Shown: piece by piece, positions 16,469-25,403 of the stretch
Layout: the number at the start of each line of letters is the position of its first letter
Position numbering within the stretch: position 1 is the stretch's first letter
DNA from: JAGLOK01 sp963676355
GTDB lineage: Bacteria > Bacillota > Clostridia > Christensenellales > UMGS416
Assembly: GCA_963676355.1 (NCBI GenBank)
Contig: OY781093.1
Span: 3,162,001-3,226,000 of the forward strand
Length of the DNA stretch: 64,000 nucleotides
Direction: 5' to 3'
Position numbers and translations under genes: made by a program
Notes under the pieces: model-generated
Told to the model about the DNA's origin: nothing
Seen by the model: the letters and a program-made list of their open reading frames with translations, nothing else
Databases searched by the model: none

Positions 16469-16534
16469 AAACTACCTCATAACTATATTATGAAGAGTAT
16501 AGCAAATATGTTATTTTTTATCAATAGAGTATTT

Positions 16535-17686
16535 TTAAAATGCAAAGCCCTCCAAAAGCTCAACCAAAACCGTATTCTGCAAATCCATACCTTCATCAGT
16601 TAGGCGTAATCTACCCTCCGAAATTACAGCTAGTTTTCTCTTCAAAATGGACGCTATCTCACTTTTAAATCTTTGTGCTAAATCAATTCCATGACGCGCC
16701 ATATATTTTGATAAATTCACACCTTCTGCAAGTCTCAATCCAAGCATCAACGTTTCAAACGCATATTCCTCATCACTTGACTGAGAGTTTTCTGTATAAG
16801 CAGTTTCTCCGCTATTTATTTTGCTTATATATTTTCTTATATCCCTTGTGTTTGTCGTTCGCAATCCATCTTTGGAAGAAGATGCGGCAAGGCCTAAACC
16901 CAAGTAATCGTCATTGTGCCAATAGTGCAGATTATGCGCGCACTCATATCCATCTTTTGAATAGTTAGATATCTCATATCGATTAAACCCAAAACTTATA
17001 AGCTTTTCTCGTGCAAGCATGGACATTTCATATTCTTCATCTTTTGTTGGTAGCGTAACCCTTCCTGCACTCACCGCAGAATCCAAAGGTGTCCCCTCCT
17101 CAAGTTTAAGTGTATACATGCTCACATGCTTTAGTCCCATTTTTGCAATCTGCTCAACTGAGTTTAAAAGATGCTCTTTTGTTTGCCCAGGCAACCCACT
17201 CATTAAGTCTACACTAACATTTGAAAATCCGGCTTTATGTGCAAGCTCAACACTTTCTTTAGCCTCCGAAAATGTATGTATGCGCCCCGCTTTAATTAAT
17301 ATATCATCATGAGTCGACTGCACTCCAAAAGATATTCGATTTAACCCAATGTAAGAATAAAACTGAAGCTTTTCAATATCCACAGTTCCGGGATTTGCTT
17401 CCATCGTCGCCTCCGAAAGCTTTATATTATAGCATTTGCCCACATTCTCTATAACTCGCTCTATAAATTCATTCTTCACACTGGATGGTGTTCCTCCGCC
17501 TAAAAACAGCGTGTCAAACTCTGAACCGTTCCACTGAGCCATAGTCTGTTTTATTTCTTTTATAAGCGCGTCAAAATAAGCCTCCTGCAAATCATAATCT
17601 TCATATGAAGCAAAATCGCAGTATGCGCATTTTTTAACGCAGAAGGGAATGTGAATGTATAGCGCAGATTTTCTTTTTCCTACCAT
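16535..17686 (-). CDS. hemW: Radical SAM heme chaperone HemW (oxygen-independent coproporphyrinogen oxidase-like)
   Basis: 383 residues. Radical SAM cluster motif CVKKCAYCDF near residue 17, then the GGGTPS motif for SAM, NPGT and the SVDLMSGLPGQT segment typical of HemW/HemN, and the C-terminal HemW domain with winged-helix tail. HemW proteins bind and insert heme into client proteins rather than decarboxylate coproporphyrinogen, which needs an additional N-terminal cysteine arrangement (CxxxCxxCxC) not present here: the fourth residue after CxxxCxxC is Asp-Phe. Divergent from the FMN riboswitch operon. No strong ribosome site precedes the ATG. Confidence 0.92.
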   Translation of the reverse strand: MVGKRKSALYIHIPFCVKKCAYCDFASYEDYDLQEAYFDALIKEIKQTMAQWNGSEFDTLFLGGGTPSSVKNEFIERVIENVGKCYNIKLSEATMEANPGTVDIEKLQFYSYIGLNRISFGVQSTHDDILIKAGRIHTFSEAKESVELAHKAGFSNVSVDLMSGLPGQTKEHLLNSVEQIAKMGLKHVSMYTLKLEEGTPLDSAVSAGRVTLPTKDEEYEMSMLAREKLISFGFNRYEISNYSKDGYECAHNLHYWHNDDYLGLGLAASSSKDGLRTTNTRDIRKYISKINSGETAYTENSQSSDEEYAFETLMLGLRLAEGVNLSKYMARHGIDLAQRFKSEIASILKRKLAVISEGRLRLTDEGMDLQNTVLVELLEGFAF

Positions 17687-17753
17687 AGCTTTATTATACT
17701 ACACATAAAGTTCGAATACACACCGCTTTTTATTTGGATGTCAAATTAATATC

Positions 17754-17782
17754 TTGCAAATTATTTTAGCTTATATTATAAT
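17754..17782 (+). promoter_or_regulatory. Promoter of the ribU-tsaEB-rimI operon
   Basis: TTGCAA and a perfect TATAAT are separated by 17 bases, about 20 bases before the riboswitch. Confidence 0.82.
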
Positions 17783-17802
17783 CTCGGTATCAAATAAATA
17801 TG

Positions 17803-17943
17803 CCTTTGAGGCGGGGTGTGATTCCCCACCGGCGGTTAAAGTCCGCAAGTCAGGTAAATTTTTATGCCAGACAAGAAACGGTGAAATTCCGTTACCGACG
17901 GTAAGTGCAACATTTGCTGCATAAGTCCGGATGGGAAAAGGAG
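17803..17943 (+). ncRNA. FMN riboswitch (RFN element)
   Basis: The conserved RFN blocks are present in order: GGCGGGGTGTGATTCCCCAC, CCGGCGGTTAAAGTCCGC, the GGTGAAATTCCGTTACCGAC block, and CCGGATGGGAAAAGG. The 5' CCTTT (17803-17807) can pair with AAAGG at 17937-17941, which is part of the ribU ribosome site AAAAGGAG. No terminator stem is visible between aptamer and start codon. FMN binding should therefore close P1 over the Shine-Dalgarno and repress translation of ribU. Confidence 0.96.
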
Positions 17944-17949
17944 CATTAT

Positions 17950-18540
17950 ATGACCAATTCTAAATCCAAAGTCCGTTACCTAACAAAAATCGCTATGCTG
18001 ACAGCCATCGCTGTGGTTCTCATGTATTTAGAGATACCGCTGCCGATATTTCCGGCATTCCTTAAAATTGACTTATCAGATCTTCCAGCACTTTTGGGGG
18101 GATTTGCACTTGGACCGCTTGCAGGAATCATCATTCAGCTCCTTAAAAACGTCATCCATTTTTTCGTTAAAAACGATGGAACAGGCGGCATAGGAAATCT
18201 CGCAAACTTCCTTGTCGGAATAGCTCTCGTTGTTCCCGCCGCCCTTATATATAGACGCAAAAAAAATATCAAACACGCAGTTTTCGGAATGGCAGCCGGT
18301 TTAATCTCAATGACAGCTGTAGCTGTCCTCGCCAATTATTTTATATTGTGGCCGCTATATGTTAAGCTTGCAGGATTAGAATACCTTATTGGATCTTCTT
18401 CTGAAGCAAATGACAAAATAAAAAATCTTGGGACATATATCGTCTATGCAGTTCTGCCTTTCAACGTAGTTAAGGCCGCGGCAGTTTGCATAATTACAGG
18501 CTTTATTTATAAGCCTCTTTCGGGTATACTACATAAGTAG
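17950..18540 (+). CDS. ribU: Riboflavin ECF transporter S component RibU
   Basis: 196 residues with about six membrane helices. The N-terminal part RYLTKIAMLTAIAVVLMYLE, the DLSDLPALLGGFALGPLAG segment and the following lysine-rich helix are characteristic of RibU, which binds riboflavin outside the cell and docks to the shared energising module (EcfT with two ATPases, not in this window). The ATG is 6 bases after the riboswitch-controlled AAAAGGAG. An upstream ATG would start within the aptamer and is rejected. Its stop codon shares a base with the tsaE GTG start. Confidence 0.95.
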   Translation: MTNSKSKVRYLTKIAMLTAIAVVLMYLEIPLPIFPAFLKIDLSDLPALLGGFALGPLAGIIIQLLKNVIHFFVKNDGTGGIGNLANFLVGIALVVPAALIYRRKKNIKHAVFGMAAGLISMTAVAVLANYFILWPLYVKLAGLEYLIGSSSEANDKIKNLGTYIVYAVLPFNVVKAAAVCIITGFIYKPLSGILHK

Positions 18541-19007
18541 TGATTAAAGTAATTTCACAAAACGAAAATGAAACACTTAAGCTTGCCGAGAAAATCGGCA
18601 GGCTTATTTTCCCGTCTGCCGTGATTCTCCTAACAGGTGATTTAGGCGCAGGAAAAACAGTTTTTGTTCGTGGGCTGGCAGAAGGTTTGGGTTCAAAAGA
18701 CTTGGTGAAAAGCCCCTCGTATACTATAATGAATATATACCGAGGCAAGATTCCGCTTATGCACTTTGACCTGTACCGTTTGGATGGTGCGGATGAGTTC
18801 TATGAAATAGGCGGCGATGAATATCTGTCTGCGGACAACGTGTGCGCCGTGGAATGGCATCAGAATGCCAGCGATGCATTCATCGGCAATAACCTTGAAG
18901 TTATAATCAATGATTCAGGGGAAAATCTCAGAGAGATATCCCTTATACCAAGTGGGCAAAAATATGAAGATTGGCTGGATAGCATAAAAAATGATATTAA
19001 CGGTTGA
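18540..19007 (+). CDS. tsaE: tRNA threonylcarbamoyladenosine biosynthesis ATPase TsaE
   Basis: 155 residues with the Walker A motif LTGDLGAGKTVFVRGLAEGLG, followed by VKSPSYTIMNIY, the LMHFDLYRL motif and CAVEWHQNA, all hallmarks of TsaE (YjeE). It is the ATPase that cycles the TsaB-TsaD-TsaE complex making t6A37 in tRNAs that read ANN codons. The GTG start overlaps the ribU stop by one base, and its own end overlaps tsaB by 17 bases, so translation is tightly coupled. The t6A product is also the substrate of MtaB at the window start. Confidence 0.95.
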   Translation: MIKVISQNENETLKLAEKIGRLIFPSAVILLTGDLGAGKTVFVRGLAEGLGSKDLVKSPSYTIMNIYRGKIPLMHFDLYRLDGADEFYEIGGDEYLSADNVCAVEWHQNASDAFIGNNLEVIINDSGENLREISLIPSGQKYEDWLDSIKNDING

Positions 19008-19677
19008 TTCATCGACAAATACAGCATGTGTGTCGCTTTCAAATGACGGCGATATACTATACTATAAAGCAATAAACGATGGCAAAACGCACTCACAAAA
19101 GCTTCTGCCCATGATTGATTCATGCCTTAGCAAGACTGGCGTTCTGCCCAAAGATATAGAAGCATTCGCTGCTGTAATTGGACCCGGTTCATTCACAGGC
19201 CTTCGAATAGGCATAGCGGCCATTCAGGGCATTGCATACACCGTTAAAAAACCTTGCATTGGCATCAGCACACTGGATGCCATGGCATATGGCACAGAAA
19301 GCACAAGCGGAATAATTGTTCCTATGATTGATGCAAGAAACACTCAGGCATATTCCGCTGCATATGATCCATCGAAGAATCTCTCAAAAATCATGGAAGA
19401 CACCGCCTGCTCCGTAAAAGAAATCGCTGCAACAGTAAAGTCATTTAGTGAAGACGTCCTTTTTATAGGCGACGGCGCGCATAAAAACCGCAGTATTATA
19501 ATCGAGGAATTTGGTTTAAATGCAAAATTTCTTGACGAAGATTCAAACTATACAGCAGGCAAAGGCGCAGCCATATTAGCCCAAAAATATTTTGACGAAA
19601 ATAACACAATACTTCCTGCCAAACTTCTTCTTCCCTATTACTATCGCGATACTTCAGCAAAGAAGAAGTTTGTATGA
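18991..19677 (+). CDS. tsaB: tRNA threonylcarbamoyladenosine biosynthesis protein TsaB
   Basis: 228 residues of the ASKHA fold: MILTVDSSTNTACVSL, HSQKLLPMID and VIGPGSFTGLRIG identify TsaB, the partner that scaffolds TsaD in t6A synthesis. It lacks the metal-binding histidines of TsaD, as it should. Overlaps tsaE at its start and rimI by four bases (ATGA) at its end. tsaD is not in the window. Confidence 0.95.
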   Translation: MILTVDSSTNTACVSLSNDGDILYYKAINDGKTHSQKLLPMIDSCLSKTGVLPKDIEAFAAVIGPGSFTGLRIGIAAIQGIAYTVKKPCIGISTLDAMAYGTESTSGIIVPMIDARNTQAYSAAYDPSKNLSKIMEDTACSVKEIAATVKSFSEDVLFIGDGAHKNRSIIIEEFGLNAKFLDEDSNYTAGKGAAILAQKYFDENNTILPAKLLLPYYYRDTSAKKKFV

Positions 19678-20147
19678 GCAAGGAAATCACAATCCGTCTC
19701 ATGCAGGAAGACGATATTAATCAGGTCTATGAAATAGAAAAGCTTTGTTTCACTTCACCATGGTCAAAAAATTCATTCCTTGACGAGATAGCAACAAATA
19801 TCTGCGCCAGATACATGGTTGCCGAGTATAATGGCAAAATCTGCGGATACGGAGGGATGTGGCTTATAATAAATGAAGCACACATAACAAACATCGCAGT
19901 CCATCCTGAGTACCGCAGAGCGAAAATCGGCTCACAGCTATTAACAGCTCTTATGCAACATGCATATGATGAACTTGGAATTTTGCGAATGACTCTCGAG
20001 GTCAGAAAAAGCAATCACGCAGCCCAGTCAATGTACAGAAAGTTCGGGTTTCTTATTGCAGGCGAGCGAAAAAAATATTATGACGATAATGAAGATGCCT
20101 CCATAATGTGGTGCAACGACATTGAATCAGTAATTAATAAAAAATAA
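19674..20147 (+). CDS. rimI: Ribosomal protein S18-alanine N-acetyltransferase-type GNAT
   Basis: 157 residues with the GNAT acetyl-CoA loop EYRRAKIGSQLL and the C-terminal LEVRKSNHAAQSMYRKFGF motif that marks RimI. RimI acetylates the N-terminus of ribosomal protein S18 (and in some bacteria other N-termini). The position directly behind tsaB is the standard gene order. It is the last gene of the operon; a terminator overlaps its end. Confidence 0.92.
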   Translation: MSKEITIRLMQEDDINQVYEIEKLCFTSPWSKNSFLDEIATNICARYMVAEYNGKICGYGGMWLIINEAHITNIAVHPEYRRAKIGSQLLTALMQHAYDELGILRMTLEVRKSNHAAQSMYRKFGFLIAGERKKYYDDNEDASIMWCNDIESVINKK

Positions 20148-20178
20148 AAGCTCTTCAAATAAAGAGCTTTTATTATAT
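20146..20178. terminator. Bidirectional terminator after rimI
   Basis: AAAAGCTCTT pairs with AAGAGCTTTT around a 6-base loop, with T-rich flanks on both strands. It ends rimI and the converging ABC permease gene. Confidence 0.88.
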
Positions 20179-20201
20179 AATCCAAATTAGTTCATTTCTT
20201 T

Positions 20202-21380
20202 TTATTCATATCTGAGCGCTTCAATCGGATTAAGCTTTGATGCTTTCCATGCAGGATACATGCCAAACACCACTCCAACTCCAATCGAGAATGCTACAGC
20301 GACCAAAACAACCTGAGGACTCATCACTATCGCCATGTCCATAATCTTACTTAATATATTGATGCCCACCTGAGCCAACAATACTCCAAGGATGCCACCA
20401 ACTGCAGAAACAAATATCGATTCAATTAAAAATTGTGTCAAAATGTTTGAGCGCGTAGCACCTATTGCCTTTCTCACCCCAATTTCACGTGTACGCTCCG
20501 TTACAGAAACGAGCATGATGTTCATAATTCCTATGCCACCTACAAGCAGTGATATTCCAGCAATGCCTCCAAGCATAAGTGTTAAGGTTTTTGTTGCAAC
20601 AGATAGTGTATCCAGTATGGACGATTGAGAGAATATACTATAGCCTTCTTTTTCATCTTCACCAATGTTGCGAGTCTTTGAATCTAAATATTTTTCCAAT
20701 GAACTAAGTGCTTGGTCAACAGAATCGCTATCCTGGGCACTCGCATATACACTAGAGATAGTCGTATTTTTCATAAGACGTGTTCCGGTTGAAAATGGTA
20801 TTAAAGCTATCTCATCTCCGGAGCCAAGTATAGTGTCACCCTGCTCTTCAAGAACGCCAATTATAGTAAATCTTACACCTGCAGCTGTAAGTTCATTGCC
20901 AACAACATCAGTTGTTCCATACAGCTCATTTGCAACATCAATTCCAACGACAGCTACCCTTAGTCTTAGCTTCTCGTCGTTTTCATTTATAAATCTTCCA
21001 GACATCAACTCATATTCACGTATTTCATCATAATCTTCATTTACGGCTTCAACAGAAATATCCATTGTCTCTGTTCCATTCTTTAATGTCAGCTGTCCAC
21101 TTCCATATGGTGATACTGCGCCAACACCGTCCAATGTTCCCATTTCTTCCACATCATCCAAATTAAGATCAATACGCTTCCCATAAACCATTACAGTTAT
21201 TAAATTCGAGCCCATTCCCTCGATGCTTTCAGTTACAGTGGAAGTGGAGCTTGAGCCAAGAGATATCAAAGCAACTACAGAAAATATACCGATTACAATG
21301 CCAAGCATAGTAAGTGCTGAGCGCATTTTATTTGCCCAAATAGCTTTAAGTGCGCTTATTACAGCCTCAAATAAACTCAT
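20202..21380 (-). CDS. MacB-type ABC transporter permease
   Basis: 392 residues: one N-terminal helix (ALTMLGIVIGIFSVVALISLG), a large extracellular MacB-periplasmic-like domain (residues about 45-255), then three helices, with the cytoplasmic coupling segment TERTREIGVRKAIGATRSNIL and the ending PAWKASKLNPIEALRYE typical of the FtsX/MacB family. The ATG is preceded by GAGGAGG and overlaps the end of the ATPase gene by 14 bases. With the ATPase and the adaptor upstream it forms a MacAB-like exporter; substrates in this family include peptides, bacteriocins and macrolides. The actual substrate is unknown. Confidence 0.92.
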   Translation of the reverse strand: MSLFEAVISALKAIWANKMRSALTMLGIVIGIFSVVALISLGSSSTSTVTESIEGMGSNLITVMVYGKRIDLNLDDVEEMGTLDGVGAVSPYGSGQLTLKNGTETMDISVEAVNEDYDEIREYELMSGRFINENDEKLRLRVAVVGIDVANELYGTTDVVGNELTAAGVRFTIIGVLEEQGDTILGSGDEIALIPFSTGTRLMKNTTISSVYASAQDSDSVDQALSSLEKYLDSKTRNIGEDEKEGYSIFSQSSILDTLSVATKTLTLMLGGIAGISLLVGGIGIMNIMLVSVTERTREIGVRKAIGATRSNILTQFLIESIFVSAVGGILGVLLAQVGINILSKIMDMAIVMSPQVVLVAVAFSIGVGVVFGMYPAWKASKLNPIEALRYE

Positions 21381-22074
21381 GCTGCGCACCTCCTCTGTCA
21401 ATGTCAGATGTAATCTTTCCGTCCTTTATCTCAATTATGCGCGGCGCATGCTCTGCAACATCATGGTCATGAGTTATGAGAATAATCGTGTTTCCTTGCG
21501 CATGAAGCTCTTTTATCATCTTCATAACTTCAGCTCCCGAGTGAGAGTCCAAGTTTCCGGTAGGTTCATCCGCAAGCAGCACAGGAGGATCATTTACCAG
21601 TGCTCGCGCTATTGCAACGCGCTGTTGTTGCCCACCGGAAAGCTCTGTAGGTCGATGTTTTAATCGCTCACCTAATCCTACTCTTTCAAGGGCTGCCACA
21701 GCCTTTTTTTTGCGTTCTTTTGCACTAACGCCATTATACATTGCGGGAAGCTCAACATTTTCAAGCGCAGATGATTTTGAAAGAAGGTTAAACTGCTGAA
21801 ATATGAATCCAACTTTCTGTCTGCGTATCATAGTAAGCTGAGTGTCCTTCATTTTGGATATATCATTTCCATCTAAAAAATATTTCCCGGATGTCGGGGT
21901 GTCTAAGCATCCTATCATATTCATCAGTGTGGATTTTCCGCTTCCTGAAGGACCTACTATAGCCACAAACTCATGCTCATTTATGGTTATGTTAACACCA
22001 TCTAACGCGTGCACCTTCTCACTGCCCATCTCGTATATTTTATACATGTTTTCAATTTTTATTAGTTCTGCCAT
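21367..22074 (-). CDS. MacB/LolD-type ABC transporter ATP-binding protein
   Basis: 235 residues with Walker A GPSGSGKSTLMN, Q-loop FIFQQFNLL, signature LSGGQQQRVAIARAL, Walker B VLLADEPTGNLD and the switch histidine ITHDHDVA. TGGTGA precedes the ATG chosen (MAELIKIENMYK); a TTG six codons upstream is less likely. It powers the permease with which it overlaps, and follows the adaptor gene after 15 bases. Confidence 0.94.
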   Translation of the reverse strand: MAELIKIENMYKIYEMGSEKVHALDGVNITINEHEFVAIVGPSGSGKSTLMNMIGCLDTPTSGKYFLDGNDISKMKDTQLTMIRRQKVGFIFQQFNLLSKSSALENVELPAMYNGVSAKERKKKAVAALERVGLGERLKHRPTELSGGQQQRVAIARALVNDPPVLLADEPTGNLDSHSGAEVMKMIKELHAQGNTIILITHDHDVAEHAPRIIEIKDGKITSDIDRGGAQHEFI

Positions 22075-22088
22075 TATATCACCAGTAC

Positions 22089-23804
22089 TCAATTAGTACG
22101 TTTTCCCATCCCGGGCATACCGCTAAAAGGATTATCATCTATTTTACTTAAAACTGAAGGTAAAAGTACCGTTTCTCCTTCTTCTATTCCCGAGATGATC
22201 TGTGCATAGGTTTCATTCATAAGTCCGACTTCCACTTCCACAAGTTTTCCATATAGTCTGTCCGCTATAGAAAGTTTGCTATATAAGTCACCCATTGACG
22301 CTTTATCCGATTGCTTTACATCAACAGAGTCTGAAGCATTTTCTTGATTTGTAACTGCTTTATCAGCATTAATCTTTCTTACTTCCATAGCTATCAATTC
22401 CGCTTTCATATTTTCAATTTCTTCATCTGTTGGATTAGTATATACCACAACAAAATTTTTGCCTTCTTCTGATCTCACAGCCTCAACCGGCACAGTAAGC
22501 GCATCTTTTATAAAGCTAACTTCAATTTCAGCATTTGCTGTCATATTAAGCTTAAACACATCATTATTTTCAACTTCTATGCCCACTTGATAGCTTGTAA
22601 CACCGTTTGTAGACTCGCCAACAGACGAAATAGAAGAAACCGTACCGTTGAATGTGTCAGCGTCATAAGCATCAACTGTAACTTCAGCTTTCATTCCTTC
22701 TTTAACCAAATTTATGTCAAGCTCATCAACATCAACATTCACTACCCAATATGACGTGTCCGCCAAAGTATAAGCCAGCATATCATCTTCGATATCTTCG
22801 CCATCATCAATACTAATCTGAGTTATTATTCCATCTACAGGAGCTTTGATTTCAAGGTTGTCAAGCATTTCCTGCTTTTCCACAAGGTCTTCTTTCAGGT
22901 CATCCAGTTCCTCATACATATCCACCATTTCCTGAGACCTTGCCGTGACTCTGAAAAGCCGCTCGCCCTTTTCAACTTCCTTATTGTTGTATGCATAAAT
23001 TTTAGAAATGCGTCCTTCACTTGTTGGAACATCCACTTCCACCCACTCATAAAGTTTAGCTTTTCCAATAACTTTTTCATTTGAACCTTCAAGATAAATA
23101 CTTACCCTTCCACCCAATGAAATATTATCGGTTTCAGCCAATATGTATGTTGTGCCATCTTCAATTTTTTCAACAACGCCATCATATTCATAATCATATC
23201 TAGAAACTTTAACTTCAGTTCCAACAGTCAGAAAATCTGCTTTTTCATCTGTTGTCACATACATCTTGTCGACAGGCGAAATCAAAGCTATGTATCCGTT
23301 TTCATCCATCACTTCGCCTATATCACTTGCTTCATCATAGTCTTCAGTATCAGCATCATCCTCACGGACTTTGATATCCTTAACTTCTCCTGCTATAGGA
23401 GCTTTTATGTAATAAACATCATCTCTAAAAACGCTTTTTTCTATTTCGAGTTCTTTGTAAAATATATCGCTTTTTAGCTGATCTATATCTTCTTCAAGCT
23501 GAGTGCTGTCTATCTTTGCAAGCACCTGACCGGCTTTTACTTTCTCGCCAGACTCCACGTTCTGAAACGTAACCTCACCATATGCGGTGGTATATATCTT
23601 CACATCATCTAATGCGGCTATATTCCCGTTTGCAGAAACATAAAGCGCCACATCATTTTTCTCTGCTTTTGAAAGCACAGGAGCTACATCATATTTTTCA
23701 TTAATTAATTTATTTGCTTTATATGTCCCATAAGCGATTGTTCCGCCCACCAGCACAACTGCCGCAATTATTATAATAATTACAGTCTTTAGCCATCTTT
23801 TCAT
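22089..23804 (-). CDS. HlyD/MacA-type membrane-fusion adaptor of the ABC exporter
   Basis: 571 residues. An N-terminal membrane anchor (TVIIIIIAAVVLVGGTIAYG) is followed by paired lipoyl-like half-motifs (VESGEKVKAGQVLAKIDS and IKAPIAGEVKDI), a helical hairpin (YEELDDLKEDLVEKQEMLDNL) and beta-barrel domains. It is longer than typical Gram-positive MacA homologues (about 350-450 residues), because an additional beta-rich module of about 130 residues lies between the first lipoyl-like region and the hairpin. It should link the permease to the cell surface. GGAGG precedes the ATG. Confidence 0.85.
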   Translation of the reverse strand: MKRWLKTVIIIIIAAVVLVGGTIAYGTYKANKLINEKYDVAPVLSKAEKNDVALYVSANGNIAALDDVKIYTTAYGEVTFQNVESGEKVKAGQVLAKIDSTQLEEDIDQLKSDIFYKELEIEKSVFRDDVYYIKAPIAGEVKDIKVREDDADTEDYDEASDIGEVMDENGYIALISPVDKMYVTTDEKADFLTVGTEVKVSRYDYEYDGVVEKIEDGTTYILAETDNISLGGRVSIYLEGSNEKVIGKAKLYEWVEVDVPTSEGRISKIYAYNNKEVEKGERLFRVTARSQEMVDMYEELDDLKEDLVEKQEMLDNLEIKAPVDGIITQISIDDGEDIEDDMLAYTLADTSYWVVNVDVDELDINLVKEGMKAEVTVDAYDADTFNGTVSSISSVGESTNGVTSYQVGIEVENNDVFKLNMTANAEIEVSFIKDALTVPVEAVRSEEGKNFVVVYTNPTDEEIENMKAELIAMEVRKINADKAVTNQENASDSVDVKQSDKASMGDLYSKLSIADRLYGKLVEVEVGLMNETYAQIISGIEEGETVLLPSVLSKIDDNPFSGMPGMGKRTN

Positions 23805-23905
23805 AACTAACCTCCATTAGTAACAATGTTTATACCTTACTTTAAAAATATGAACATTCTTTTAATCGGCTGTGAAAACAACATATATTATATCGAAATG
23901 TCTAT

Positions 23906-25309
23906 TTAACCTTTTATAGGTTTTTGCCACCTCTTGCTAAGATACATAATAATATATAGCATGTCCGTTAAAGCATTGGATATTAGCACCGGCCACCAAA
24001 TAGCATATTCATCCATCTTAAAAACATATTTGAACAGCAATATCAATGGAATCCTAATCCCCCACAATCGTACCAAGTCCCCAGACATAGCCATTAGTGT
24101 GTGTTTTGTTCCTATAAAAAACCCTGACATTGACTGAAATATCGCCATAAGAGGCAATGCCATCACTACTATATTAGTATAATTTATAGCAGATTGCATT
24201 ACAGCTTCGGTGTCCGTAAACACCCCTATCATCGGCATTTTAAGAATCATTAAAATCGCAACCCCGATAACGGAAAATCCTAATGCGACAATTAAAATTT
24301 TGCGAATCGCCTCTTTAGTCCTATCCATGTTTCCGGCTCCAACGTTCTGCCCTATTATTGTAGTTGCCGCAGACCCGATTCCCATCACCGGCATCATCAC
24401 AAGAGATGTTATCTTGTTTCCTATTACAAATGCTGTCATAACCGAATTGCCGTAGTTTAAGATAAATCCATTCATCACCATAAACCCTACTGCAGAGGTG
24501 ACTCGCCCGACACCTGCGGGCATCCCAACTTTTAGAATTTCTATGACAGTTTTTTTGTGAAGGCTTAGCTTTTTAAAAGCCCTTGACACCAAGCCATTTT
24601 TATCTTTGAATATGATATACATAACAGGCCCAAGCGCTGCAAGCCTCGAAATTGTAGTTGCTATTGCCGCTCCGTCCACTCCCATATTAAAAACAAGAAT
24701 GAATAATGGATCAAGCGCAATGTTTAGCACCACCGAAAATACTAAAATAATCATCGGTGTCACCATGTCGCCTTCGGATTGCTTTATAGTCTGATATGAA
24801 AAAAACGCATACATCATCGGCATTCCAAGTATTATTATTCTGGCATAGCTTAATCCTTGTTCATATATGACTCCAGTTGCTCCCATCAGCTTTAATATGC
24901 CCGGTAAAAAAATTATACCCAAAGCAGAAAGTACCACCGATGCAATCATCATAAAGCTCATAGTCTGCCCCGATGCCTGCACCGCTCCTTCGTCATCACC
25001 TGCACCCAGCCTTTGAGAGATAATCCCACGCGCACCAAGTGCAATGCCCAGACCTAAGGCCATATACATAAAAATAACCGGCCATACAAAGCCGACTGCC
25101 GCAACAGGATCATCGCCTATCATGCTTACAAAGTATGTGTCAGTTAACGAATATACGGTTTGTATCAAATTGCTAAACATAATAGGAAGCGAAAGTTTTA
25201 TTATAAGTTTATATAATCCACCTTCCAGCAGCTTATTAGACTTAACTGTTTCAGTATTTTTTGGCCGATTTTGTCCATCTTGTTTTTTTGTTTTATTATT
25301 AAATTTCAC
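23906..25309 (-). CDS. MATE-family multidrug/sodium antiporter
   Basis: 467 residues with 12 predicted helices in two homologous halves. The family pattern is visible: LSLPIMFSNLIQTVYSLTDTYFV at the start and the matching segment VGMPAGVGRVTSAVGFMVMNGFI in the second half. MATE proteins export cationic drugs or metabolites by Na+ or H+ exchange. GTG start with AGGAA upstream. An intrinsic terminator lies immediately before the ribosome site, so its expression may depend on read-through from the histidine kinase gene. It is placed between the two-component system and the MacAB-like exporter, all on the same strand. Confidence 0.92.
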   Translation of the reverse strand: MKFNNKTKKQDGQNRPKNTETVKSNKLLEGGLYKLIIKLSLPIMFSNLIQTVYSLTDTYFVSMIGDDPVAAVGFVWPVIFMYMALGLGIALGARGIISQRLGAGDDEGAVQASGQTMSFMMIASVVLSALGIIFLPGILKLMGATGVIYEQGLSYARIIILGMPMMYAFFSYQTIKQSEGDMVTPMIILVFSVVLNIALDPLFILVFNMGVDGAAIATTISRLAALGPVMYIIFKDKNGLVSRAFKKLSLHKKTVIEILKVGMPAGVGRVTSAVGFMVMNGFILNYGNSVMTAFVIGNKITSLVMMPVMGIGSAATTIIGQNVGAGNMDRTKEAIRKILIVALGFSVIGVAILMILKMPMIGVFTDTEAVMQSAINYTNIVVMALPLMAIFQSMSGFFIGTKHTLMAMSGDLVRLWGIRIPLILLFKYVFKMDEYAIWWPVLISNALTDMLYIIMYLSKRWQKPIKG

Positions 25310-25319
25310 AACATATTCC

Positions 25320-25351
25320 TAAAAAAAAATTTGCTTTGTTTAAAGCAAATT
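25320..25351 (-). terminator. Terminator between the kinase gene and the MATE gene
   Basis: On the reverse strand AATTTGCTTT and AAAGCAAATT pair around AAAC, followed by eight or nine U residues and then, within about 2 bases, by the AGGAA of the MATE gene. It can terminate the regulator transcript or act as an attenuator of the MATE gene. Confidence 0.85.
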
Positions 25352-25403
25352 CATTTTACAGCATTTTTAAACTTATAACCAGTAACTAATAACATTCTAA
25401 TAA

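Noticed and set aside
17905..17949. Upstream ATG extending RibU by 15 codons
   Set aside because: It would translate the 3' part of the FMN aptamer; the ATG at 17950 has the correct ribosome site and family N-terminus.
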